From NCBI GenBank assembly GCA_039039985.1, contig JBCCOV010000006.1, forward strand, positions 1-64,000: a DNA stretch of 64,000 bases. The letters are read 5' to 3'. Below the pieces are notes generated by a model. The model ran no database searches. It was not told the origin of the DNA and saw only the letters and a program-made list of their open reading frames with translations. Made by a program: the position numbers and the translations under genes. Positions 8,757 to 16,957 of this stretch are shown here, one piece after another; within the stretch, counting starts at the first letter, position 1; each line of letters opens with the position of its first letter. The DNA comes from JBCBWG01 sp039039985 (GTDB lineage Bacteria; Pseudomonadota; Alphaproteobacteria; Rhizobiales; Hyphomicrobiaceae).

Positions 8757-9413
8757 ATGGGGGACTCCAAGACGCCAGAGACCGGAGAAGAGTTCCGGAT
8801 GGCAACGCCAGCGGCGGAAGTTCCAGGCGCAGCTCCGTCGGGTGACCCCGGCGATCTCACACCTGAGCAGCATGAACAGTTGCTTGATGCTGCTGGATTG
8901 GAGGTGTTCGAGATTGCTGGCACCATCAAGTGGTTTGATGCATCGAAGGGCTACGGCTTCATTGTGCCGGACAACGGCCTCGGCGACGTTTTGCTACATG
9001 TCACATGTCTGCGGGCGGGCGGTTACCAGACGGCCTATGAGGGCGCCCGCATTCATTGTCAGGTCTTGCGGCGGCCTAAGGGCATGCAGGCGTTTCGCAT
9101 TCTAAGCATCGACGAGAGCACGGGGGTTCATCCGTCCCAGTTGCCGCAGCGGACACATGTTGTCGTCGAACCGGAAAGTGATTGGGAACGAGCCATGGTA
9201 AAGTGGTTCAATCGTGTGCGAGGATTTGGCTTCCTGACCCGTGGTCAAGGGACGGAGGACATCTTTGTTCACATGGAAACACTGCGCCGCTTCGGCTTCA
9301 CCGAATTGCGTCCGGGCCAGATTGTCCAGGTCCGCTGGGGATTTGGCAGTAAGGGTTGCATGGCAGCTGAGTTACGCCCTGATGGCGCATCAGGATTGCC
9401 GTCGCAACATTAA
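8757..9413 (+). CDS. Protein with two cold-shock domains
   Basis: This 218-residue protein contains two CSDs. The first (about 55-120) shows GTIKWFDASKGYGFIVPD with a DVLLHV RNP2 strand. The second (about 143-205) shows AMVKWFNRVRGFGFLTRG with DIFVHM. The N-terminal 50 residues are acidic and probably flexible. Tandem CSD proteins of this size are known in alphaproteobacteria and are presumed single-strand nucleic-acid binders. The first domain has lost some aromatic residues (LLHVTCLRAGG). The following DUF192 gene probably starts inside its 3' end, so the two may be co-translated. Confidence 0.88.
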   Translation: MGDSKTPETGEEFRMATPAAEVPGAAPSGDPGDLTPEQHEQLLDAAGLEVFEIAGTIKWFDASKGYGFIVPDNGLGDVLLHVTCLRAGGYQTAYEGARIHCQVLRRPKGMQAFRILSIDESTGVHPSQLPQRTHVVVEPESDWERAMVKWFNRVRGFGFLTRGQGTEDIFVHMETLRRFGFTELRPGQIVQVRWGFGSKGCMAAELRPDGASGLPSQH

Positions 9414-9939
9414 CAGCGACCGGCGCTTCGGGACGCGATCCCGGTACTTTCCAGTAGGGCGACGTTTCGCCCTGCTGCTAATGTTTGCAGTGGTCTTGAC
9501 TGCTGGCCTGTATTCTCATCAAGCCCTTGCAAACATGCCTACGGAATCACTCACGTTGCTGACGGCCAAGGGCCGCTTCAAGTTGACGGTTGAAGTCGCT
9601 GAGACGGAAGCCCAGAAAAGCCTTGGGCTGATGTTTCGCAATGCCGTTCCGCGCGGGACCGGCATGATATTCCCCTATGCGACACCACGCGAAATCACGA
9701 TGTGGATGCGCAACACGTATGTGTCCTTGGACATGGTGTTCATTCGGGCCGACGGCGTCGTGCATCGGATCGCGTTTGCGACCGAGCCGATGTCGGACGC
9801 TGTTGTCGCATCGCAAGGGAAAGTGGTGGCCGTGCTTGAACTCGCGGCAGGCGAGGCGGCGTACTATGGTCTCAAGCCGGGCGATCGTGTCGGGTTTCGC
9901 ATGTTTCCACCGCTGAAACCTCCCGGAAAAACGCAGTGA
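9382..9939 (+). CDS. DUF192 exported protein
   Basis: The DUF192 domain begins after a signal sequence (FALLLMFAVVLTAGLYSHQALA). Family motifs include EAQKSLGLMFRNAVPRGTGMIF, split here by GL and MF, and ITMWMRNTYVSLDMVFI, and the end shows LKPGDRVGF. I chose the ATG at 9382 (185 residues) because it puts basic residues before the hydrophobic core; it overlaps the cold-shock gene by 32 bp. An ATG at 9481 would give a signal without a basic n-region. Function of DUF192 is unknown; a periplasmic location is inferred. Confidence 0.82.
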   Translation: MAHQDCRRNINSDRRFGTRSRYFPVGRRFALLLMFAVVLTAGLYSHQALANMPTESLTLLTAKGRFKLTVEVAETEAQKSLGLMFRNAVPRGTGMIFPYATPREITMWMRNTYVSLDMVFIRADGVVHRIAFATEPMSDAVVASQGKVVAVLELAAGEAAYYGLKPGDRVGFRMFPPLKPPGKTQ

Positions 9940-10033
9940 ATCCGGTCCATCGCACCGAATCAGCCGCGAAATCTTATGTTCCGTCCGTTCTTCTTGACCT
10001 TCCGCGGGGGATCAGGCAGGAAGCGAAGCCTGT

Positions 10034-10110
10034 CGGGGCATAGCTCAGCCTGGTAGAGCGCCTGGTTTGGGACCAGGAAGTCGGGAGTTCGAATCCCCCT
10101 GCCCCGACCA
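10034..10110 (+). tRNA. tRNA-Pro (anticodon TGG)
   Basis: A 77-nt cloverleaf. The acceptor stem is CGGGGCA (10034-10040) pairing with TGCCCCG, followed by A and an encoded CCA. The D-arm is AGCTCAGCCTGGTAGAGC. The anticodon stem CCTGG/CCAGG carries the loop TTTGGGA (anticodon TGG). The T-arm contains GTTCGAATC. A T-rich stretch follows CCA directly. Confidence 0.97.
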
Positions 10111-10190
10111 TTTTTGTCGGCATGCACAAGCCCACATGCGTAAGGCCAGCATTTACGAGGCCCGCATGCACAAGGAAGGCTTCAAAGGTC

Positions 10191-10496
10191 ATGATCGCCC
10201 GGATTTATCAGCCATCGCGGACGGCGATGCAGTCGGGCCGCGCACGGACAAAAGCCTGGGTTCTTGCTTTTGAGCCAGAGCAACCGCGATCGGTCGACCC
10301 ATTGATGGGCTGGACGAGTTCGTCCGACATGCAGGCTCAGGTGCGGCTTGAGTTTGACACCAAGGACGAAGCCATCGCCTACGCGGAACGTGACGGTATA
10401 CCCTACCAGCTGATCGAGAAATCCCCGCGCAAGTCTGCACCAAAGTCGTACGCGGATAACTTCAAGTACGGCCGAATCGGCAGCTGGACCCACTAA
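10191..10496 (+). CDS. ETC complex I subunit (NDUFS4-like)
   Basis: A 101-residue homologue of the NDUFS4 accessory subunit of NADH:ubiquinone oxidoreductase, a family I associate with alphaproteobacteria and mitochondria. Recognisable features are MIARIYQPSRTAMQSG at the start, the WVLAFEP stretch, LMGWTSSSDMQAQVRL, DEAIAYAERDGI and the ending SYADNFKYGRIGSWTH. The ATG at 10191 is preferred over an upstream ATG at 10122 because the family starts at MxARIY and a purine-rich AAGG site precedes it. It sits between two tRNA genes. Confidence 0.92.
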   Translation: MIARIYQPSRTAMQSGRARTKAWVLAFEPEQPRSVDPLMGWTSSSDMQAQVRLEFDTKDEAIAYAERDGIPYQLIEKSPRKSAPKSYADNFKYGRIGSWTH

Positions 10497-10641
10497 CGCG
10501 TCTGGCGCGTTTCCATCTCGAAGTTGGGTGGCTGTAAGGCGCGTGCCACGTCCTAGGCACGACTTTGATCCCGCGCACCACTATGATAAGTCAGCGCTTC
10601 ATGCTTACGGGCCATGCGATGTCAGCATGGCCGACGCGATC

Positions 10642-10718
10642 GGCCCCGTAGCTCAGCTGGATAGAGCAGGTGACTTCTAATCACCAGGTCCGAGGTTCGA
10701 ATCCTCGCGGGGTCGCCA
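10642..10718 (+). tRNA. tRNA-Arg (anticodon TCT)
   Basis: A 77-nt cloverleaf. GGCCCCG (10642-10648) pairs with CGGGGTC, then G and an encoded CCA. The D-arm is AGCTCAGCTGGATAGAGC. The anticodon stem GGTGA/TCACC has the loop CTTCTAA (anticodon TCT). The T-arm contains GTTCGAATC. No integrase or attachment-site duplication is seen nearby. Confidence 0.97.
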
Positions 10719-11142
10719 ATGATTTCAATGGTTTAGGTGACTTCGACGCTAGGGCCACACCCCCAGTTTTCCAATCTGTTTTCCAATCTCGCTACGTTCT
10801 AATCTAGTTCCATTGCAATTTGCGCATTGTATTCCTGACGTGCGCTACCGCTCGCGACAAGCGCTCGCTACTTGAGCGCGTTTTAGTTTGCGCTGTTCGC
10901 GCGCACGCAGGCTCGCGGCTCGAGCGCGGGCTATCCTGAGAGCACGGTTCCCAGGCCGCGACCGCGGCCCGGCGCGTTGCGCCGCCCTCGCGGAGGGCCC
11001 GGCCGCAGGCCGGAACAGCCCGTGAGCGATAAACACCAGCGCGGGCTATCCTGCGAGGATATCCCAGGCCGCGACCGTCTGCTTCGGACGACTCCAACTG
11101 CCGTGTGGCATGAAGCCACTCTTGAGTGATGCGGAATGTTCG
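10719..11142. other. Intergenic region with GC-rich repeats
   Basis: These 424 bp lie between tRNA-Arg and the end of a LysR gene. No gene is supported. The right half is very GC-rich and contains the paired repeat at 10923-11077. The minus-strand ORFs here look like repeat-driven low-complexity translations rather than proteins. Confidence 0.5.
10923..11077. repeat. Pair of imperfect direct repeats with hairpins
   Basis: AGCGCGGGCTATCCTG occurs at 10923-10938 and 11038-11053. In both copies it is followed about 10 bp later by TCCCAGGCCGCGACCG (10949-10964 and 11062-11077). The first copy contains the hairpin GGCCGC-GACC-GCGGCC (from 10954). The second contains TATCCT-GCG-AGGATA. The arrangement resembles a REP-like extragenic element. 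The same stem GGCCGC/GCGGCC recurs at 44992-45007. Confidence 0.55.
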
Positions 11143-12087
11143 TCATTGAAAGCGGTGAGAGCGCGCGGCGCGGATTTTCTGTTTTACCGATACAAGATGC
11201 TCTGCCAGCTGCTGGCAATCGGTCTCGATCGACGAGGATCGGCGCCACAATAACGCGATTGGGTGCGCGGCCTCCGGGTGGTCGATTCGCCTGACGACAA
11301 AGCTTGGGTCTCGCACGGCTTCAGCAAGCGCATACAGAGAGGGCAAGACCGCGACACCAGCACCCATGACTGCCATTTGCCGAACGGCGTCGAGACTCGC
11401 GCCTTGGTAATCCCGGCTGACGTAAGTGCCTGCCAAGTCGGCGAGCCGTTCAACGATTTCAGCAAGCCGAAACCCGGCGCTTAAGGAAAGTAGCGGTTTA
11501 TCGGCCAGTTCGGTCAAATCCACCGGCCCGGCTTCAACCGAAACGGAATCATCAGCAGCCGCGCACACCCAAAGCGTTTCAGAAAACAGATCCGTACTCG
11601 TAAAATCTGGATTGTTCGTCGGCGTTCCGATCACGGCGTCGAGTCGGCCGTCTCTCAGCATCTCCAAGAGTTGTGCGGTCGAACCTTCTTCAATCACAAG
11701 ACGCAACTCGGGATAGAGTTTGTGTAGCAGTCGGTTGGCATGCGGCATGAAATACGCGCCGATCGATGGAAGGACCCCAAGGGCGAGTCGATTGCCGAAC
11801 AGCCCTTTTGCGCCACGCGCAACGGATTGAAAATCGCGCACTTGCTGCAGGATGGTGCGCGCACGCGGTAGCAGATCTTCACCGACGGACGTCAGCTTCA
11901 CACGGCGCGAGGTTCGCTCGAACAATACAACCCCGAGTTCGGCCTCCATGGTTGCCAGTTGCTTCGATAGGCTGGGCTGAGAAACCGCCAGGGTTTCGGC
12001 AGCGACACCGAATGCGCCGTGATCAGCAACGGCGACAAAATACTGGAGTTGGCGAAGAGTGGGCCGCGTTGTGTTCGCTCTATTCAT
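11143..12087 (-). CDS. LysR-family transcriptional regulator (OxyR-like subgroup)
   Basis: This 314-residue protein starts with a winged helix-turn-helix: LRQLQYFVAVADHGAFGVAA, then AVSQPSLSKQLATMEAELG and VVLFERTSRRVKLTSVG. The effector domain follows from about residue 95. The spacing is standard for LTTRs. It is divergent from the NTF2-like secreted protein at 12189 across 101 bp, so that gene is a plausible target. The ligand is unknown. The OxyR-like placement is a loose impression; I did not find a convincing peroxide-sensing Cys pair. Confidence 0.9.
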   Translation of the reverse strand: MNRANTTRPTLRQLQYFVAVADHGAFGVAAETLAVSQPSLSKQLATMEAELGVVLFERTSRRVKLTSVGEDLLPRARTILQQVRDFQSVARGAKGLFGNRLALGVLPSIGAYFMPHANRLLHKLYPELRLVIEEGSTAQLLEMLRDGRLDAVIGTPTNNPDFTSTDLFSETLWVCAAADDSVSVEAGPVDLTELADKPLLSLSAGFRLAEIVERLADLAGTYVSRDYQGASLDAVRQMAVMGAGVAVLPSLYALAEAVRDPSFVVRRIDHPEAAHPIALLWRRSSSIETDCQQLAEHLVSVKQKIRAARSHRFQ

Positions 12088-12188
12088 GCCTTCATGCTAT
12101 AGATGACGTAACATATTTCAATTGGTTTCATCGATGAGGGATCACCAGTTCTGTTTGGTCACGCGATACGGAACTTAGGAGATGACCC

Positions 12189-12731
12189 ATGAAAAACATC
12201 GTCGTACTGACGGTTGCCACGGTATTGATCGGCTTCTCAGGTGCTGCCCAAGCTACAGGCACGTCTTCGCCGCTCACCGAGAAACAGGTGATGGAACTCA
12301 AGACTGCCTGGGGCCAGGGGATCGTGAAAATTGGCAAGGCCCACAAGAAAGGTGGTGACTACAAGGCTGCTGCCCGCGAGCACATCAAGCGCTTTTACGC
12401 GTATGGACAGAAGACGGTCTTGTTCAAACCAACGCTGGCCAGCAAAGACCAGTTCCGCGGTACCTTCGATGAAGCGCTATCGTACTTCGTCGGCGGCAAG
12501 CTTGCCGAGGACAAAGGCTTCGCAATTGCACCCTACACGGCCGTGCGCTGGGAGCCAGAAGGTACGACGATAGACGGTTCAACGGCACTTGCGATGGGCA
12601 ACTATTACTTCAAAAAGACGGACGGTTCGGAGGTGAAGGTCGAATATACCTTCGGCATCACTAAGATGGATAATGGTGAGTTGAAAATCGTATTGCACCA
12701 CTCCTCCTTGCCATTTGTGCCAAGCACCTAA
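12189..12731 (+). CDS. Secreted NTF2/SnoaL-like protein
   Basis: This 180-residue protein has a signal peptide (MKNIVVLTVATVLIGFSGAA, cleaved near AQATG). The mature part has the look of a SnoaL/NTF2-type cone: MELKTAWGQGIVKIGKAH, then AAAREHIKRFYAYG, FDEALSYFVGGK and ALAMGNYYFKKTDGS, ending LKIVLHHSSLPF. Relatives are sometimes labelled phosphoribosyl-AMP cyclohydrolase in databases, which I think is a mislabel because no HisI metal motif is present. Periplasmic binding or small-molecule role is inferred only. Confidence 0.75.
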   Translation: MKNIVVLTVATVLIGFSGAAQATGTSSPLTEKQVMELKTAWGQGIVKIGKAHKKGGDYKAAAREHIKRFYAYGQKTVLFKPTLASKDQFRGTFDEALSYFVGGKLAEDKGFAIAPYTAVRWEPEGTTIDGSTALAMGNYYFKKTDGSEVKVEYTFGITKMDNGELKIVLHHSSLPFVPST

Positions 12732-12748
12732 CGCCACGTTCCGTGGGG

Positions 12749-12772
12749 GCTTCCGGCAGGCTTGCCGGAAGC
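12749..12772 (+). terminator. Stem-loop after the NTF2-like gene
   Basis: GCTTCCGGCA (12749-12758) pairs perfectly with TGCCGGAAGC (12763-12772) around the loop GGCT. It begins 17 bp after the stop codon. No T-run follows, so it may be a terminator lacking a U-tract or an mRNA-stabilising hairpin. Confidence 0.6.
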
Positions 12773-12876
12773 GACCCAGTTGAAGCCACGTCGCTCCAAC
12801 CATGAGAATCTTCTTCTTGCGGTCCTGAGCGACGCGCACACGTTGCGCACAAGATGTCTGCTCTCCCCCCCAGACA

Positions 12877-13063
12877 TCAGCCTTCAACGTCCTCTGCGAT
12901 CTCCAGCACCTTGTCGAGTTCGATGCAGATCAGGCCGAAATCTACGGCGACGTGAACAGCGCCCTTAATCTGGAGAGGATCGGTCCATAGGTCGGTGCAC
13001 TCGCCAAACGCAATGCACTTGGAGCCCCGACTCAGCCAACGCCAGCAAATGCCCAGCCGTCAT
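12877..13063 (-). pseudogene. Small gene broken by one extra base in a G run
   Basis: On the minus strand the ATG at 13061-13063 follows a strong GAGGGG site. It reads MTAGHLLALAESG and then stops early in frame. Dropping one base from the four-base C run at 13025-13028 (G on the coding strand) restores a continuous 61-residue protein. That protein continues SKCIAFGECTDLWTDPLQ and ends KVLEIAEDVEG at the stop at 12877. The acidic, hydrophobic pattern after the shift is protein-like. It could be a genuine frameshift pseudogene, slippage-dependent expression or a sequencing error. I do not recognise the family. Confidence 0.45.
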
Positions 13064-13162
13064 ATGTGCCCCTCGGGACAAACGCGCGCGATCAACCACG
13101 GTATGTGTGCAGCAGGCAGATCCGATGCGGGATCCTGGCGGCACACAACTAAGGCAACCGGC

Positions 13163-13972
13163 ATGAACTGGACTCACTTTGCCGATCGGCACTACGCGGC
13201 GCTCGCGGCTGATGAGATCCGCCATAACATCCTGCTCGCGATCTTGCGCCGGAAGCAGACCGATCCGGACCTGGACGTACGCGCCTGGGACTTGGGCGGT
13301 CCAGGACGTTGTGCCGTCCAACAAGACGGGCATGGCATCGTTTTAGGTGACATCGAGGAATCGGACGCAGAGCAACTGGCACGTATGATCGTTGGTGATG
13401 TGCCTCCCAGTGTTGCGCTTCCAAGTATCATGGGCCCCGACGACAACGGTCGGTGGCTTGTGGAGGCGCTCGCCAAGCACGATTACGCGTTCGCATCGGT
13501 AACGCCGCAGACCATTCATGTCCTCGATCACCATCCGGTGCACCCGGACTGCGACGGTAAGTTCCGGCTCGCTGAGCCGGCGGATGCCGAGCTTGTCTTT
13601 GACTGGTTTGAGCGTTTCCAAGCTGAAGCCGCACCAGAGGGCGAGCCCCCTGCGCGCGAAGACGTCGAACAACGAATCGAGACGCAGCGGGTCTTTCTGT
13701 GGTCCCTCAAAAGTCGGCCGGTTGCGATGTGTTGCGCCGGGCGCATGCTGGATCAGGGCGTGGGGATTGCGCCTGTCTATACACCGCCAGAGCACCGCTG
13801 CCGCGGCTTCGCGGGCGCCGTAACGGCCCGCGTGGTCGAACACGTTCTGACGCGCGGATATCGCTATGCCTACTTGTTCACGGACGATACCAACCCCGCA
13901 TCATGTCGCTGCTATGCCAAGATCGGCTTCCGGCCGCACTGCAAGGCGGACATGTATCGACGCAGCGACTAG
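13163..13972 (+). CDS. GNAT-family N-acetyltransferase
   Basis: This 269-residue protein has a GNAT domain in its C-terminal third. The acetyl-CoA binding region is GIAPVYTPPEHRCRGFAGAV (the Q/RxxGxG/A type), followed by helix ARVVEHVLTRGYRYAYLF and NPASCRCYAKIGFRP, the usual bulge and beta-7 strand. The N-terminal half is poorly conserved, as in DUF-GNAT fusions. I chose the ATG at 13163 with a purine-rich AAGG site; an upstream start would run into the frameshifted gene on the other strand. The substrate is unknown. Confidence 0.85.
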   Translation: MNWTHFADRHYAALAADEIRHNILLAILRRKQTDPDLDVRAWDLGGPGRCAVQQDGHGIVLGDIEESDAEQLARMIVGDVPPSVALPSIMGPDDNGRWLVEALAKHDYAFASVTPQTIHVLDHHPVHPDCDGKFRLAEPADAELVFDWFERFQAEAAPEGEPPAREDVEQRIETQRVFLWSLKSRPVAMCCAGRMLDQGVGIAPVYTPPEHRCRGFAGAVTARVVEHVLTRGYRYAYLFTDDTNPASCRCYAKIGFRPHCKADMYRRSD

Positions 13973-14239
13973 CGAGCGTTCTGGGCGACATGGGGCGGTC
14001 GGATGGGGCAATGCTGCGCGGCAGGCTCTGACATGGCTTGCCTTTCGATCATTCCACTGTCAGCCGTGGTTTGCGCGGAGCCAGCGTTATCGACAATCGG
14101 AGTCGGCGCGGCGGTTATCAACACATCGCCTCAATCGATCGTTCCAGTACGCCGCGGAGAAAACGCTCACAAGTCCATTCCGCTTGCGGGTCGAGGCCCC
14201 TGAGAGGGCCGTCATCTCTCGAATGAGGTTCCAGCCGCA

Positions 14240-14536
14240 ATGCTCACCCGCGACGAAAAACACGCGATCGCGCAATTCCTGGCTTACGATCAAACGCACA
14301 GACGATACTGGTTTGATTTGTCGCCGTATCTCGTTCCACCGGCAGCGTTCGCTGTGTATGGGCTGTGGGCGCGGGAGTTTGAGGCCCTTGTCATTGCCCT
14401 GGGCGTGCTGTGGTTTCTCGCCATTTGGTACATGACCTATCAAATCAATGGTGCGAAGCATCTCCATTCCGCCGTTCGCAAGTACGAGGATGCCGTCCAG
14501 GCCCTTGCGAAGCCGGACAGCGATGGAAACGATTAG
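14240..14536 (+). CDS. Small two-helix membrane protein
   Basis: This 98-residue protein has two adjacent membrane helices (YLVPPAAFAVYGLW and LVIALGVLWFLAIWYMTYQ). It also has an N-terminal amphipathic segment rich in His and charged residues and a C-terminal cytoplasmic tail (AVRKYEDAVQALAK). No family recognised. A hairpin (GGCCC/GGGCC) lies about 35 bp upstream of the start. Two stem-loops follow the stop, which supports a complete transcription unit. Confidence 0.7.
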   Translation: MLTRDEKHAIAQFLAYDQTHRRYWFDLSPYLVPPAAFAVYGLWAREFEALVIALGVLWFLAIWYMTYQINGAKHLHSAVRKYEDAVQALAKPDSDGND

Positions 14537-14548
14537 TTCCCGGTTGCA

Positions 14549-14587
14549 CGCCCGCGTTGGCGGGCGCTGGGCAGTCGCCTCAGGCGA
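14549..14587. terminator. Two tandem stem-loops between convergent genes
   Basis: CGCCCGC (14549-14555) pairs with GCGGGCG (14560-14566) around GTTG. TCGCC (14575-14579) pairs with GGCGA (14583-14587) around TCA. They lie between the stops of the small membrane protein and the VOC gene and could end transcription from both sides. No clear T-run is visible. Confidence 0.5.
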
Positions 14588-14605
14588 ACAGGCTCGGACG
14601 CGGCT

Positions 14606-15352
14606 TCAACGCGTCGCAAATCCCAATAGCTCTGAGCCGCGGAAATCTGCCGGTGCATCTGATACGTCTGTCCGAACATATCCCGCGTGTCCGTCCGGTG
14701 TTGGAACAACGTCGGTCGCATGATGCCGATGCTGGATTTCCAGGACCGTATAGCGCCGCTGATAGAGCCACTCCCTGTTTGCGAGGGCGGTCAAATCCGA
14801 TGACGGTGGACGCTCTGGTGTGAAAGCAAAAAAGTAGAGCGTGAAGCCATAAGGCTCGACGGGCTGGATCGACAGCGGCGTCATGCCCCAGGCATCACAG
14901 GTCCGTTGAATTGGCGCGATGTCAGATGTCCTGAGCGTGAGGAGGTTGAGGTGCGCACCGCCGCCAAGGGCGTGCGGATTGATTGGCTCCGCCTGCCGTT
15001 GCCCTTCGAACCAGTGCTCAATCAGTTCGATGGTGAAGCCGTGCGGGTCCTTGAAATGGGTGAGGTAGCCGACATCTCGGAACTGGCGCGGCGTATCGAT
15101 GGCAACGCCCAGGGCGGTCAACTGTTGATGCGCCAGTTCGATGTTGGGCACGGCGAGCGCAATCTTCCAATAGAGATCGTTCACGTGTGGTTCGTAGCGA
15201 TCATTGGCTGGCAGAAAGAGCAGTTTTGCCTCCTCGCCGCCGTATCCGAAAGCTCCGTCCCCGACATCCGTCATGCCGAGCGTGTCGCGGTAGAAGGCCC
15301 GTTGCGCATGCGGGTCGCGGCAGCGGTAGACGATGGTTTCGATCTTGGGCAT
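14606..15352 (-). CDS. Two-domain VOC (glyoxalase/bleomycin-resistance fold) protein
   Basis: A 248-residue protein built from two VOC modules. The first (1-115) shows ETIVYRCRDPHAQRAFYRDT, WKIALAVPNIELAH and DPHGFTIELIEHW, so one metal-site Glu is kept. The second (about 130-235) shows HLNLLTLRTSDIAPIQ and YTVLEIQHRHH. VOC proteins include dioxygenases, isomerases and lyases, so no reaction can be assigned. It is divergent from the AhpD-sigma operon, separated by about 185 bp that contain the ECF41 promoter on the opposite strand. Confidence 0.83.
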   Translation of the reverse strand: MPKIETIVYRCRDPHAQRAFYRDTLGMTDVGDGAFGYGGEEAKLLFLPANDRYEPHVNDLYWKIALAVPNIELAHQQLTALGVAIDTPRQFRDVGYLTHFKDPHGFTIELIEHWFEGQRQAEPINPHALGGGAHLNLLTLRTSDIAPIQRTCDAWGMTPLSIQPVEPYGFTLYFFAFTPERPPSSDLTALANREWLYQRRYTVLEIQHRHHATDVVPTPDGHAGYVRTDVSDAPADFRGSELLGFATR

Positions 15353-15470
15353 CGCTCAACTCTCGTGACGTCGTCGGCGCGCTATATCCCCGAAAGCTCC
15401 ATTGTGACGCCTGTCTGCAGCCGGTCGGTATCGCTCTTGACGCAAAAATCAGAAACGCCTCACGGTGTCA

Positions 15471-15497
15471 TGTCACAATCAGGAACGCTCAATCGTC
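15471..15497 (+). promoter_or_regulatory. ECF41-type promoter
   Basis: TGTCACA (15471-15477) and CGTC (15494-15497) are separated by 16 bp. I recall this as the published consensus for ECF41 sigma factors. It lies about 40 bp upstream of the AhpD-like gene whose downstream partner is itself an ECF41-type sigma factor. This strongly suggests autoregulation. Confidence 0.8.
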
Positions 15498-15537
15498 AAC
15501 ACGGTGACGGCGATCGCCGAAGCAAGAGAGGACGACG

Positions 15538-15972
15538 ATGATGAGCAACGATAGAGCGGTCAACTACCAACAAGAGGTGCCCGGCATTCTGAAATCGATG
15601 GCCGGCGTGAATGAAGCCATCGCAGGGCACGGCCTCGACGGAACCCTCTACCATCTGGTGCAGCTTCGTGCCTCGCAAATCAACCGCTGCGGCTTTTGTG
15701 TGGAGATGCACACCACAGACGCGCGGCGCGACGGCGAAACCAGCGAACGGCTGGATCGCGTGATCGTTTGGGATCAGGTCAACAACTTCAGTGATCGGGA
15801 GAAGGCCGCGCTGGCGTGGACGGAAGCACTGACGGTCTTGGATCCCAAGGCCGATCTCGGCGCTCTCAGAGTGCGCTTGCGTGAGCATTTTTCAGAAAAG
15901 GAAATCGGGGCGCTGACGGCAGCTGTGGCCATGATCAACCTTTGGAACCGCATTAGTATATCGAACCACTGA
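15538..15972 (+). CDS. Carboxymuconolactone decarboxylase/AhpD-family protein
   Basis: This 144-residue all-helical protein carries the AhpD peroxidatic motif: Cys51 and Cys54 in NRCGFCVEMH with His58, then TDARRDGE. Such proteins reduce hydroperoxides or act on lactones. Two consecutive ATGs (15538, 15541) follow a GAGAGGA site. The stop lies 1 bp before the sigma-factor ATG. Genes of this family (with oxidoreductases and epimerases) are the standard neighbours and targets of ECF41 sigma factors, so this is the probable effector of the pair. Confidence 0.92.
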   Translation: MMSNDRAVNYQQEVPGILKSMAGVNEAIAGHGLDGTLYHLVQLRASQINRCGFCVEMHTTDARRDGETSERLDRVIVWDQVNNFSDREKAALAWTEALTVLDPKADLGALRVRLREHFSEKEIGALTAAVAMINLWNRISISNH

Positions 15973-15973
15973 C

Positions 15974-16879
15974 ATGCAGGATCGCGATCACATTCAAGTC
16001 TTCGAAAGCGTCAGGCCCAGCCTGCTCGGTTTAGCGTATCGGATGCTCGGCTCCATGGCTGACGCGGAAGATGCGGTGCAGGACACGTTCTTGAAGTGGT
16101 CGCTGGCTGATCGCAGCAAAATAGAGAATGGCGCCGCGTGGCTGTCCACGACATGTACGCGGCGCTGTCTCGATCTTCTGCGCGCGGCCCATCGGTCTCG
16201 GGTCGACTACGTCGGCGCTTGGTTGCCTGAGCCGATCCATACACCGGTCGACAGCGACGCCGACGCGAAACTGGATCTCGCGACGTCGCTGACCACGGCT
16301 TTCTTACTGATGCTTGAGCGATTAACGCCCAAAGAGCGGGCCGCGTACCTGTTGCACGACGTCTTCGACCATTCTTACCGGGAGATTTCTGAAACGCTTG
16401 ATGCCGATGAAGCCGCATGTCGGAAGCTGGTCTCACGGGCGCGGGCAAACATTGGCTGCGACACGGTGCGCCAGACGGTTTCGGTCGAACATCAAAACCG
16501 CCTTCTTGCGGCGTTTCAGAACGCTGTTGCGACGGGAGCAACCACGCAGCTCGCGATGCTACTTTCCGACGACGTCCGATTGCGCGCCGACGGCGGCGGC
16601 AAGGTGCTGGCCGCCTTGAATGTGCTCCACGGGCCGGATCGCGTCTTGGCCTTTGTTGCGAAGGGACTGCGAAAGTACTGGACTGACTTTCGATGGCAGA
16701 CGGCTGACCTGAACGGTGCGCGCGGCCTCGTTCTGGAGCACCAGGGCGTAGCGGTCGCGGCTGTTTCGTTCGGCTATAACGCCGCTGGCAAAGCCAGCGA
16801 CATCTACATCGTTCGAAATCCCGACAAGCTCGGGAACCTGAGCACAATGGCGTTCAGCCCGCGGCCTGGCGCACTGTGA
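15974..16879 (+). CDS. sigJ: ECF41-group RNA polymerase sigma factor with SnoaL-like tail
   Basis: This 301-residue protein has a sigma2 region (LLGLAYRMLGSMADAEDAVQ), a sigma4 region (about 110-165, ERLTPKERAAYLLHDVF and YREISETLDADEAACRKLVS) and a roughly 130-residue SnoaL-like extension. The three hallmark motifs of ECF41 are present: WLPEP in the linker, DGGGK in the extension and NPDKL at 282-286. In this group the extension replaces a separate anti-sigma factor, acting both to activate and to restrain the sigma factor. The gene is translationally coupled to the AhpD-like gene, whose promoter matches the ECF41 consensus. The inducing signal is unknown. Confidence 0.93.
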   Translation: MQDRDHIQVFESVRPSLLGLAYRMLGSMADAEDAVQDTFLKWSLADRSKIENGAAWLSTTCTRRCLDLLRAAHRSRVDYVGAWLPEPIHTPVDSDADAKLDLATSLTTAFLLMLERLTPKERAAYLLHDVFDHSYREISETLDADEAACRKLVSRARANIGCDTVRQTVSVEHQNRLLAAFQNAVATGATTQLAMLLSDDVRLRADGGGKVLAALNVLHGPDRVLAFVAKGLRKYWTDFRWQTADLNGARGLVLEHQGVAVAAVSFGYNAAGKASDIYIVRNPDKLGNLSTMAFSPRPGAL

Positions 16880-16957
16880 TGCTGGGAGGACGATAGTTGG
16901 CAGCCGACACTGCCGCTGCCCCGTCGCGTCCTCTTTCTCCAACCGCCAATGGTCAGT

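Noticed and set aside
10034..10718. Genomic island insertion at the tRNA genes
   Set aside because: No integrase, transposase or repeated tRNA 3' end was found beside tRNA-Pro or tRNA-Arg.
12189..12731. Phosphoribosyl-AMP cyclohydrolase (HisI)
   Set aside because: The protein is exported and NTF2-like and lacks the HisI Cys/Asp metal sites; the name seems a database carry-over.
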